Part shown: positions 1 through 6,096 of the stretch, one piece after another
Layout: each line of letters opens with the position of its first letter
Position numbering within the stretch: the stretch's first letter is position 1
From: Anaerolinea thermophila
GTDB lineage: Bacteria; Chloroflexota; Anaerolineae; Anaerolineales; DRKV01
DNA: 6,112 nt
Assembly (NCBI GenBank): GCA_020722405.1
Contig: DYKW01000113.1
Coordinates: forward strand, 1 to 6,112
Reading direction: 5' to 3'
The notes under the pieces: generated by a model
Database searches by the model: none
The model's input: the letters and a program-made list of their open reading frames with translations, nothing else
Told to the model about the DNA's origin: nothing
Position numbers and translations under genes: made by a program

Positions 1-15
1 AATGACTTTCCAGAT

Positions 16-42
16 TCTCTGCGTTCTCCGCGGGCTCTGCGG
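16..42. repeat. Three-unit array with 9-base period
   Basis: Three consecutive 9-base units, TCTCTGCGT, TCTCCGCGG and GCTCTGCGG, run without gaps and are followed directly by TAAAC. All share a core of the form CYGCG. The sequence is non-coding and no ORF uses it. It resembles short phrases I recall from intergenic DNA of several environmental bacteria, but I cannot verify a genome-wide family here. A related sequence in the opposite orientation starts at the right edge (6097-6112). The function is unknown. Confidence 0.6.
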
Positions 43-91
43 TAAACAGATACAATATCGGCTATCCGCCGGCTTCGTCAGACTCTAGACC

Positions 92-125
92 GTTACAAAA
101 AATCCGTGAAATCCGTGGTTACAAA
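92..125. repeat. Tandem 9-mer AAATCCGTG x2 flanked by GTTACAAA direct repeats
   Basis: AAATCCGTG occurs twice back to back at 100-108 and 109-117. The octamer GTTACAAA occurs at 92-99 and again at 118-125, so the tandem pair sits between two identical 8-base copies 26 bases apart. The 9-base period and the YCGYG-then-GGT ending match the logic of the array at 16-42, so both may belong to one intergenic element upstream of prfA. It lies 51-84 bases before the prfA start and could fall in its promoter or leader. I see no credible sigma-70 promoter pair in 1-175. Confidence 0.6.
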
Positions 126-175
126 GCGACAATCTATCCTCATGTAGGCAATTACATTCCACAAAACAAAACCCT

Positions 176-1240
176 ATGCTCGATAAACTTAACGCTATTG
201 AAAAAAGATACGATGAACTCACCCAAGCATTGATGCAGGTCGGCGATGACTATCAACGCGCCGCCGAGTTAAACAAAGAACACAGCGACCTGGAAGAGAT
301 GGTCACGGAAATTCGCGCTTACCGCCAAATGTTGAGGCAACTGGAGGAAGCCATTGATTTGCGCGACAGCGAAAGTGACCCCGAAATGAAAGAACTGGCC
401 GAACAGGAAGCCGACGAATTGGAAGCGCGAGTTGCCGCGCAGGAAGAGAAACTCAAGCGTATGCTGCTGCCGAAAGATCCGCGCGATAACCGCAACGTGA
501 TTATGGAAATCCGCGCCGGGGCAGGCGGCGATGAGGCCGGGCTGTTTGCCGCCGACCTGTTCCGCCTATACAGCCGCTACGCCGAACGAAAGGGCTGGAA
601 GATAGAGGTCATGTCGGAGAATAGCACCGGCATTGGCGGATACAAAGAAATCACCTTTCTAATCAAAGGCCAAGGCGCTTACTCCCGCTTGAAATATGAA
701 TCAGGCGTACATCGGGTGCAGCGCATCCCGGTTACCGAATCTTCGGGGCGCATCCACACTTCCACCGCAACGGTGGCCGTGTTGGCCGAGGTAGACGACG
801 TGGAAATCGAAATCCCGGAGAAAGACATCAAAATTGACGTGTACAGATCGGCCGGTGCCGGGGGGCAGAACGTGCAGAAAAACGCGACGGCCGTGCGCAT
901 CACGCATCTGCCAACCGGCATGGTCGTGGCCTGTCAGGATGAGCGCTCTCAATTGCAAAACCGTCTGCGGGCGATGAGCATCCTCAAAGCGCGCTTGTAT
1001 GAAATAGAAGAAGAGAAGCAACGCGCCGAACGAGAAGCAGACCGCCGTTCTCAAGTGGGGAGCGGGGAACGCGCCGAGAAAATCCGCACCTACAACTACC
1101 CGCAATCGCGCGTTACCGACCACCGCATTAATCTATCTTCTTACAACCTTCCGATCGTGATGGACGGCGATATTGACCAATTCATTGACGAACTGGCGAC
1201 CCGTGATGAGGCCGAACGCCTGGCCGCGGTCGGGATATAA
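176..1240 (+). CDS. prfA: Peptide chain release factor 1 (RF1)
   Basis: Cytoplasmic class I release factor that reads UAA and UAG in the ribosomal A site and triggers peptidyl-tRNA hydrolysis. At 354 residues it is close to the E. coli protein (about 360). Visible parts in order: an acidic helical N-terminal domain (about 1-100); the region starting EIRAGAGGDEAGLFA (111-125); the stop-codon recognition tripeptide PVT at 185-187, followed by ESSGRIHTS, which marks RF1 (RF2 carries SPF); the catalytic GGQ at 229-231; and the RF1-type stretch GSGERAEKIRTYNYPQ (295-310) with RVTDHR (312-317). After GGQ the sequence runs N-V-Q-K-N rather than the H-V-N-x-T of E. coli. The ATG fits the conserved MLDKL...YDEL start, yet no Shine-Dalgarno is visible in the A/C-rich bases before it. 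prmC follows 10 bases after the TAA stop, so the two are probably cotranscribed. Identity is very secure. Confidence 0.98.
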   Translation: MLDKLNAIEKRYDELTQALMQVGDDYQRAAELNKEHSDLEEMVTEIRAYRQMLRQLEEAIDLRDSESDPEMKELAEQEADELEARVAAQEEKLKRMLLPKDPRDNRNVIMEIRAGAGGDEAGLFAADLFRLYSRYAERKGWKIEVMSENSTGIGGYKEITFLIKGQGAYSRLKYESGVHRVQRIPVTESSGRIHTSTATVAVLAEVDDVEIEIPEKDIKIDVYRSAGAGGQNVQKNATAVRITHLPTGMVVACQDERSQLQNRLRAMSILKARLYEIEEEKQRAEREADRRSQVGSGERAEKIRTYNYPQSRVTDHRINLSSYNLPIVMDGDIDQFIDELATRDEAERLAAVGI

Positions 1241-1241
1241 C

Positions 1242-1245
1242 GAGG
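1242..1245 (+). promoter_or_regulatory. Ribosome binding site that fixes the prmC start
   Basis: GAGG lies just after the prfA stop and five bases before the TTG at 1251. It supports TTG as the prmC start over the upstream in-frame ATG codons at 1173 and 1206 and GTG at 1203. Those lie inside prfA and would add a tryptophan- and arginine-rich leader unlike the PrmC family. Confidence 0.6.
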
Positions 1246-1250
1246 CACGA

Positions 1251-2087
1251 TTGCCCACGGTACAGGAGGCGCTGCAAAGCGCGCAGCAAGCACTACAACC
1301 CCATAGTGAAACCGCGCCACTGGATGCCCAGGTGCTTTTGGCTCATGTGATGCATGTGCCGCGCACCTGGGTTTTGATTCACCCAGAAGCACCGCTCAGC
1401 ACGGCGCAGCAGGCCGCGCTGCAAGCGGCTGTGTCACAGTTGCGCGCCGGTACGCCCCTGCCTTACGTGCTGGGGGTGTGGGCGTTCTATGGGCGAGATT
1501 TCGAAATCTCCCCCGCGGTACTCATTCCCCGTCCAGAGACCGAGTTGCTGGTGGAAACAGCACTGGCCTGGCTGGATGCCCATCCCCGGGCGGAGCGGCT
1601 GGCCGAGGCCGGCACCGGCTCCGGCTGTATTGCTGTCAGTTTGGCTGCTGAACGCCCGCATTTGCACATCGTTGCCGGTGACATCTCCGCCGCAGCCCTG
1701 ATTATCGCCCGCCGCAACGCCCAACGCCACGCAGTGCGCGTGCATTTTCTACAAGCCGACCTGCTCGCCCCCCTGGCGCCGCGCACCTGCGACCTGATTT
1801 GCGCCAACCTGCCCTATATCCCCACCGCTACCCTGCAGCAATTGACAGTGTACCAAAAGGAACCAACCCTGGCGCTGGATGGCGGCCCCGACGGATTGAC
1901 GGTCATCCGTCGGCTGCTGGCGCAGGCGGAAACACGCCTGACCCGCGAGGGGTGCCTGCTCCTGGAGATTGAGGCCACCCAAGGGGAGTCCGCACCCCGC
2001 GCGGCCCGCAAGGTTTTCCCAAAAGCCCAGATCGACGTGCTCCCCGATCTGGCAGGTCACCCTCGCGTGCTGCGTGTGCTGGTGTAA
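1251..2087 (+). CDS. prmC: Release factor glutamine methyltransferase PrmC (HemK)
   Basis: SAM-dependent N5-glutamine methyltransferase that modifies the glutamine of the GGQ motif in RF1 and RF2, which speeds termination. From the TTG at 1251 it has 278 residues, normal for the family. The N-terminal helical release-factor-binding domain covers about 1-75. The linker FYGRDFEI leads into LIPRPETELLVE (91-102). The Rossmann-fold domain shows SAM motif I as GTGSGCIAVS (121-130) and an acidic residue ending the second strand (D144 in GDIS). The active-site motif is NLPY (186-189) where E. coli has NPPY. The family stretch EPTLALDGGPDGL is at 204-216, and the C-terminal strand ends in HPRVLRVLV. 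E119 occupies the place usually held by aspartate before motif I. The gene lies directly behind its substrate gene prfA, a common arrangement. The coding sequence looks markedly GC-rich. Function is secure; the exact start is somewhat less so. Confidence 0.95.
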   Translation: MPTVQEALQSAQQALQPHSETAPLDAQVLLAHVMHVPRTWVLIHPEAPLSTAQQAALQAAVSQLRAGTPLPYVLGVWAFYGRDFEISPAVLIPRPETELLVETALAWLDAHPRAERLAEAGTGSGCIAVSLAAERPHLHIVAGDISAAALIIARRNAQRHAVRVHFLQADLLAPLAPRTCDLICANLPYIPTATLQQLTVYQKEPTLALDGGPDGLTVIRRLLAQAETRLTREGCLLLEIEATQGESAPRAARKVFPKAQIDVLPDLAGHPRVLRVLV

Positions 2088-2171
2088 TTTGGACATATTT
2101 TGCCAGATTTTCCCCCCACAAAAAGGACACGCAGCGAAGCGGCGTAACTGCACAACAGAAAAACCCTTACT

Positions 2172-2178
2172 GGAGGTG
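2172..2178 (+). promoter_or_regulatory. Strong Shine-Dalgarno for the DUF952 gene
   Basis: GGAGGTG is a near-perfect anti-16S match. Three ATG codons follow in a row at 2181, 2184 and 2187. The GGAGG core ends 4, 7 and 10 bases before them respectively, so spacing favours the second ATG or third ATG, though the first remains possible. The strong site suggests this gene is translated independently of prmC, which ends 93 bases upstream. Confidence 0.7.
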
Positions 2179-2180
2179 CA

Positions 2181-2537
2181 ATGATGATGGTAGTACACAT
2201 TTGCACACGAGAAGATTGGGAACAGGCGCAACGCAGAGGCGTTTATCACCCTGAGTCGCTGGACACGGAGGGGTTCATCCACCTTTCACGTCCTGAACAG
2301 GTGCTGGCGACAGGGAACCGATTCTTTGCCGGGCAACGAGACCTGGTTTTGTTGTGGATTGACCCCACAAAGTTAACCGCCCCCCTGAAGTGGGAGGCGG
2401 CAGACGAGCGTGTGTTTCCGCATCTATACGAGGAATTATCGCTGGCGGCTGTCACCGCAGTGACCGATTTTTCGCCCAATGAAGCAGGAAAATTCGAGCA
2501 ACTCACACGTCCAGAGATTTCAGCGGGACATTTTTGA
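2181..2537 (+). CDS. DUF952 family protein
   Basis: Small soluble protein of 118 residues (116 or 117 if a later ATG of the MMM run is used). It has the hallmarks of DUF952: an early VVHICTREDWEQA strand-helix (4-17), GFIHLS (31-36), a hydrophobic DLVLLWID strand (54-61), and VFPHLYEELSLAAV (78-91). No signal peptide or membrane segment is seen. The cellular role of DUF952 is not established. From memory the family is grouped with ADP-ribosyltransferase-like folds, in which case H6 and H34 would be the candidate NAD-contacting histidines; that is inference. It is preceded by a strong ribosome binding site after a 93-base gap from prmC, so it may be transcribed with prfA-prmC or alone. Its last 35 bases overlap the end of the opposing regulator gene, so the final residues TRPEISAGHF are encoded in DNA used on both strands. 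Confidence 0.85.
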   Translation: MMMVVHICTREDWEQAQRRGVYHPESLDTEGFIHLSRPEQVLATGNRFFAGQRDLVLLWIDPTKLTAPLKWEAADERVFPHLYEELSLAAVTAVTDFSPNEAGKFEQLTRPEISAGHF

Positions 2538-5500
2538 GCAGCGCTTCAATCAGGCGGGGATAGGCCTCTGGCGGCCAGGATAGCTGCTGAGGAACAGGCG
2601 CCTTGATTTGCTCCAACACCCATTGAGCGTTCTTGGCAGTGTCCTCGGGGATTGTGGTGTGGCTTAACAAGGGATGGTTCAAGATAAAGGTTGCCAGGCC
2701 ATGTGCTTCGTCCCATAAACCCTGTTTGGCAAACAAACGCGCAAAACCAGAGAAGACATACAACCCCAAGGGGACAGAAGCAAGTTGTAACGCCTGTCGC
2801 AAGGCGTCTTGTAGATAACTGCGCGCAATTTCAAGGTGCCCCCAAATGATGTGCAAGTTTCCAAGGTTGTAGGTGGTAAAAAACTGACCGCGCTGGTCCT
2901 CACTTTCCTGAAAAATGTGTAATGCCAGGTAGTAGTTGTCTTCGGCCTGCGGGTAGTTTTGCATTTTGATAAAGGCATCGGCCAGGTTATTGTAAATAAT
3001 GCCCGCGCGCACCCGATCCCCTAGCGATTCGAAAACCAACACCATTTGGTGATAAGTTTTAATGGCCTCGCTTGGTGGCTGTAGTTGGGCAACTTGCCCC
3101 AAGATAAAGGCACGCAAGTGCTGATTTTCCATGCTGGTAGCCATATTGAGCGCTTGCTGAAGCATCGAACGGGCTTTGATTTCATCGCCGGCCGCGGTTA
3201 TGTAAGGGCTAAGATTTGCATAAGACAGTGCGATATTGTACGTATCACCCAATTGCTCAAAAACATGCAGTGCATCTCTGAAATGTTCTTCGGCTTTTGC
3301 GCCATCATCCGAATCCCGATACACATATCCTAATTGCATTTGAGCGTTCGCAATGCCGTGTGTATCTTGCAAATCGCGATACAAAGCCAGACTGCGAGAT
3401 AAATGAGCGACAGCCTGGGGTAAATCACCTCTGATACGCAATAACATGCCCAGGTTGTACTCACAAAAGGTGGCTTCTCTTTTGTCATCCCATGCTTCAG
3501 CCGTGCGTATCCCTTTCAACCAGGTATCTGCCGATACGACTTGATCTCCCAGAATGTACTCGAACCAGGCAAAACGATTTCGCAAGCGATTGTAACTTGC
3601 TACCCGATTGGGACGATTAGAGAGTTCAATTTGTAGCATGACGTATTCGAAATGTTGACGACCGGTACGGAAAAAATTATTCATTTTATAGTACATGAAT
3701 AATGGATCGCACAACATATCCAGGACTTCGAAGCCTTCATTTTGGGCTGCCCAGAACCAGGCCGCTTGCACATTCTCGATTTCTCTTTTGGCCTCCTTCA
3801 AGGCGACGTTTTGATCCTGCCCGGTAAAACGTAAAGCAATGCGGGACATCACATCGGCATAGTAATGGGCGTGGCGTGCTGCGAGTACGTGGCGTTGCGG
3901 ATGTTCTTTCAGTTTTGTCAGTAGATATTGCCGGGTCAATGGATGCAGGCGATAGCGCCCATCGGGTTCAGTGAATAACCAGGAACGACCGACAAGGGCA
4001 TTCAATATGGCTAAATTTGCATTGGAGATGGCCTCGGCGGCCTGATAATGGAAGCCATTCTTGAAAATAGCCAACGCACACAAGACATCACGCATCTCTT
4101 CAGAGAGCAACGACCACGAATAGTCACAGGAAACCTGCCAGGAGCGATGACGCTCAGGGATATTTTGTGCCTGTACCTGCAAGATGTCTTGGCGCTGTGC
4201 CAACTCATCTGCAATAATTCGACAGGGGAATTGCTGCACCCAGGTCGCAGCCATTTCCAAAGCCAGTGGCATCCCTTCGGTGTACTTGCAAATGCGTAAC
4301 ACATGGGGCAAATTGTCCTCATCCAGGGAAAAATTGGGAGCATTCTGCCGCGCCCGCTGAACAAATAGTTGCACAGCAGGAAAATCTGCAGCCTTGGTTA
4401 GCGCGACATTATCTTCTGGATAGGGCAGTCCCTGCAAAGAGTAGATCCATTCTTCAATGAGATTCAAACGATGACGTGAAGTCACCAATAAGCGTAAATC
4501 AGGGAACCAGTGCAACAAGTACGAAAGTTTCTCGGCCTGCGTAGCCAAATGCTCAAAGTTATCTAAAATGACCAGGGTAGGACGCGTACCAATCACACGC
4601 TGAAAAGCCTGTTCGATGTTCGCACCATCAAGAAATGAACCGGTAACATGGCGTTGGGCAGCAATGGCTTCATAAATTGCCTCAAGAACATCCGCTTGGG
4701 GCGTAATTTTACTCAAATCAACAAAAAAAGTTCCTCCTGGAAACATCCCGAGGTTCTGCCTGGCCAAATGAACGGCCAGACGTGTCTTCCCAATGCCTCC
4801 CGGCCCCAATATGGTCAATAAACGACAATGAGATGTCTGCAGGTGCTGTAAAATGTTGACACTATCCTCTTGCCGCCCCCAAAAGGTGTTCACGTAAGAC
4901 GGCCACGCGGGAGCATGAGCATTTCTGGATGTTAGAGAGCGCGAATCTGCCCGCGTAGCAACCTCATCTACAATAGCACCTTGATGGCGCAATTGCTTGT
5001 AATAAGCGGTCAAGGTTGGGCTAGGGGACAATCCATAATCGCGCATCACTTTTTGATAAGCATCGTACTGCTTCAGTGCCTGTACACGTTGGTCGGTATG
5101 CCAATAAGCACTCATCAAAGCACGGTGAGCACTTTCATCTGTAGCGTCTAGTTCTACCCAGCGACGCGCATAAGGCATTGCCTGACTGTAATTCTGGGCC
5201 AAAAGCAGTGCCTGTGTGAGGTTATGCAAAACCACCACCAAACGTTGCTCCCATTGGCGCTGTTGACTCATTTGCCATGCTTCGAAATCACTTGCTCGAA
5301 TATAGAACCCATCCATAAACTGATCGCGATAAAGTTCTACCGCTTGCTTCCACTGAGCAATGGGCAATGCTTCATTCTGCAATTGTGTTGGCAGCAGGCG
5401 CGAGGTAGGGTGAGCGAGCGTATCAAAGACAATGATGTCCGCCCACCAAGATTCTGCCATTAATCGCAAAAATTGTCCTTCCTCTTCGATCCATTCCTTC

Positions 5501-5724
5501 CCCAAATGTTTGCGCAGCGTAAAGAGCACACGTCGTAAATTATTGCGCGGCGTAGCTGTATGTTCATCCCATAATAAAGTCGCGAGTCTTTCTCGTGACA
5601 CCGGTTCGGTTGCCAGAGCCAGGTAGATAAGAAGCGCCAATGCTTTTTTGCGTGGCAATGTAATCGCTTGGTCATCCAATTCCAGGCGAGGTGTTCCGAG
5701 TGAAAAAATCTTCAGAAATGACAT
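2503..5724 (-). CDS. SARP/AfsR-like regulator: winged helix, BTAD, NB-ARC ATPase, TPR
   Basis: Large cytoplasmic STAND-type transcriptional regulator of 1073 residues. Domains in order: an OmpR/PhoB-like winged helix (about 1-90; FSLGTPRLELDD, then LPRKKALALLIYLAL and RERLATLLW); a BTAD domain (about 95-245; SDFEAW, HRALMSAY, GLSPSPTL); a linker of about 30 residues; an NB-ARC/AAA-like ATPase with Walker A GPGGIGKT (307-314), Walker B LVILDN (384-389), arginine motif LLVTSRHRL (412-420) and GMPLALEMAA (484-493); a winged-helix region ending in YRLHPLTRQY (591-600), which takes the place of the MHD motif; and about seven TPR units from about 750 to 1020, mostly 36-40 residues apart. In characterised relatives, nucleotide exchange and TPR-bound signals control DNA binding by the N-terminus; the ligand here is unknown. 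The start fits the family N-terminus, though only a weak AGAG precedes it. A promoter and palindromes lie just upstream, suggesting autoregulation. Base composition looks more AT-rich than prmC. It has no operon partner in the window. The class is secure; the target genes are not known. Confidence 0.93.
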   Translation of the reverse strand: MSFLKIFSLGTPRLELDDQAITLPRKKALALLIYLALATEPVSRERLATLLWDEHTATPRNNLRRVLFTLRKHLGKEWIEEEGQFLRLMAESWWADIIVFDTLAHPTSRLLPTQLQNEALPIAQWKQAVELYRDQFMDGFYIRASDFEAWQMSQQRQWEQRLVVVLHNLTQALLLAQNYSQAMPYARRWVELDATDESAHRALMSAYWHTDQRVQALKQYDAYQKVMRDYGLSPSPTLTAYYKQLRHQGAIVDEVATRADSRSLTSRNAHAPAWPSYVNTFWGRQEDSVNILQHLQTSHCRLLTILGPGGIGKTRLAVHLARQNLGMFPGGTFFVDLSKITPQADVLEAIYEAIAAQRHVTGSFLDGANIEQAFQRVIGTRPTLVILDNFEHLATQAEKLSYLLHWFPDLRLLVTSRHRLNLIEEWIYSLQGLPYPEDNVALTKAADFPAVQLFVQRARQNAPNFSLDEDNLPHVLRICKYTEGMPLALEMAATWVQQFPCRIIADELAQRQDILQVQAQNIPERHRSWQVSCDYSWSLLSEEMRDVLCALAIFKNGFHYQAAEAISNANLAILNALVGRSWLFTEPDGRYRLHPLTRQYLLTKLKEHPQRHVLAARHAHYYADVMSRIALRFTGQDQNVALKEAKREIENVQAAWFWAAQNEGFEVLDMLCDPLFMYYKMNNFFRTGRQHFEYVMLQIELSNRPNRVASYNRLRNRFAWFEYILGDQVVSADTWLKGIRTAEAWDDKREATFCEYNLGMLLRIRGDLPQAVAHLSRSLALYRDLQDTHGIANAQMQLGYVYRDSDDGAKAEEHFRDALHVFEQLGDTYNIALSYANLSPYITAAGDEIKARSMLQQALNMATSMENQHLRAFILGQVAQLQPPSEAIKTYHQMVLVFESLGDRVRAGIIYNNLADAFIKMQNYPQAEDNYYLALHIFQESEDQRGQFFTTYNLGNLHIIWGHLEIARSYLQDALRQALQLASVPLGLYVFSGFARLFAKQGLWDEAHGLATFILNHPLLSHTTIPEDTAKNAQWVLEQIKAPVPQQLSWPPEAYPRLIEALLKNVPLKSLDV

Positions 5725-5746
5725 GTGGACTCTAGCGTTGCAAAAA

Positions 5747-5760
5747 TAACAGGACTGTTA
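5747..5760. promoter_or_regulatory. Operator-like palindrome TAACAG-GA-CTGTTA
   Basis: A perfect 6-bp inverted repeat with a 2-base centre. It falls in the predicted 5' leader, roughly +6 to +19 from the inferred transcription start and 23 bases before the ATG. A 2-base loop is too tight for a good RNA hairpin, so a DNA-binding site is the better reading. The bound protein is unknown. Confidence 0.45.
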
Positions 5761-5770
5761 GGTACATTTA

Positions 5771-5799
5771 GCATTTTAGTACCAGTTAGCTTAAAATGC
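5771..5799. promoter_or_regulatory. 8-bp inverted repeat straddling the promoter
   Basis: GCATTTTA (5771-5778) and TAAAATGC (5792-5799) are perfect inverted copies separated by 13 bases. One arm covers the predicted -10 box and the other overlaps the -35 box by four bases. A dimeric protein bound here would block or reshape the promoter. The centre-to-centre distance of the arms is 21 bases, two helical turns, so both half-sites face the same side of the DNA. The regulator itself is one candidate ligand. Confidence 0.5.
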
Positions 5800-5801
5800 A
5801 A
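5773..5801 (-). promoter_or_regulatory. Candidate sigma-70 promoter of the regulator gene
   Basis: Read on the minus strand, TTGCAT (5801-5796) and TAAAAT (5778-5773) are separated by 17 bases. The -10 box matches TATAAT at five of six positions. The -35 box matches TTGACA at only three. Transcription would start near 5766, giving a leader of about 42 bases before the ATG at 5724. Position, spacing and strand all fit the regulator. The weak -35 box is consistent with an activated promoter. This is a prediction from sequence only. Confidence 0.5.
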
Positions 5802-5980
5802 CTCTTAGCGCAACGTTTTTGAAACGCACAAAATGTATAGTGAATATGTCACTTGGGTTGCACATACCAGTTGCGGACTTTGACCAAGAGGGAAAAGGTA
5901 GTCTGTACCAAGATGCCTGGAGAATGCCGAAGGGGGGAAGCGCATGTCACCAGTACATCTACGGAGGGGGGCAACGCGTA

Positions 5981-6017
5981 AAAGGTGGAATTTTAGTCGG
6001 GGGAAATTTCCACCTTT
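5981..6017. other. Long stem-loop AAAGGTGGAA / TTCCACCTTT
   Basis: Ten perfect base pairs between 5981-5990 and 6008-6017, extended after a single T-T mismatch by three more (5992-5994 with 6004-6006). The remaining loop is 9 bases and G-rich. It is stable as RNA on either strand. No T-run follows it on the plus strand, so it is not a classical terminator there. It directly abuts the next hairpin at 6018. Confidence 0.5.
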
Positions 6018-6025
6018 GGCATTAA

Positions 6026-6055
6026 AACAATGCCCGACCTCGGTGGGGTATTGTT
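6026..6055 (-). terminator. Possible minus-strand intrinsic terminator
   Basis: AACAATGCCC (6026-6035) pairs with GGGTATTGTT (6046-6055) over ten pairs, with one G-T pair. On the minus strand the stem is followed by TTAAT, and the last stem bases plus the tail read TTGTTTTAAT, which is U-rich. It could end transcription of a minus-strand gene lying beyond the right edge, before the regulator promoter. The G-rich core and AT-rich base of the stem make it only a moderate terminator. On the plus strand the tail is poor. Confidence 0.35.
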
Positions 6056-6096
6056 ATTCCTTGGCACGACGTCATCTGAATGGTTCAGGGGTATTT

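Larger units (their letters stand above)
5768..5809. repeat. TTAGC direct repeats at 18-19 base steps
   Basis: TTAGC occurs at 5768-5772, 5786-5790 and 5805-5809, start-to-start steps of 18 and 19 bases (GCTAA on the minus strand). A shorter TAGC at 5733-5736 lies 36 bases from the TAGC of the first copy. Direct repeats near the -35 box are typical of SARP/OmpR-type binding sites, although the known SARP repeats use 11- or 22-base spacing. A chance origin is possible because the motif is short. Confidence 0.3.

Noticed and set aside
16..117. CRISPR array
   Set aside because: The 9-base units are directly adjacent and lack spacer sequences, and no cas gene is nearby.
142..157. ATGTA-N6-TACAT inverted repeat before prfA
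   Set aside because: Arms of only five AT-rich bases with no supporting promoter elements. Expected by chance in a region of this size.
701..1123. Long minus-strand open frame inside prfA, with similar antisense frames inside prmC and the regulator
   Set aside because: These are shadows of strongly conserved coding sequences, and their translations resemble no protein family.
1173..1250. Longer prmC reading frame starting at ATG 1173 (or ATG 1206), overlapping prfA
   Set aside because: The extra 26 residues do not look like a PrmC N-terminus and no ribosome binding site supports these starts. TTG 1251 has GAGG five bases upstream and gives a family-typical length.
2088..2180. Search for a terminator or promoter between prmC and the DUF952 gene
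   Set aside because: TTGGAC at 2089 has no -10 box at a suitable distance, and the only stem (around 2131-2145) is short and mismatched with no T-run. Nothing supportable.
5836..5841. TATAGT as a plus-strand -10 box
   Set aside because: No acceptable -35 box 16-18 bases upstream and no credible gene downstream.
5819..6025. Small plus-strand open frame of 68 residues, or 59 from ATG 5846
   Set aside because: No Shine-Dalgarno, a rare start codon for the long form, no recognisable family, and it runs through the long hairpin at 5981-6017. More likely chance.
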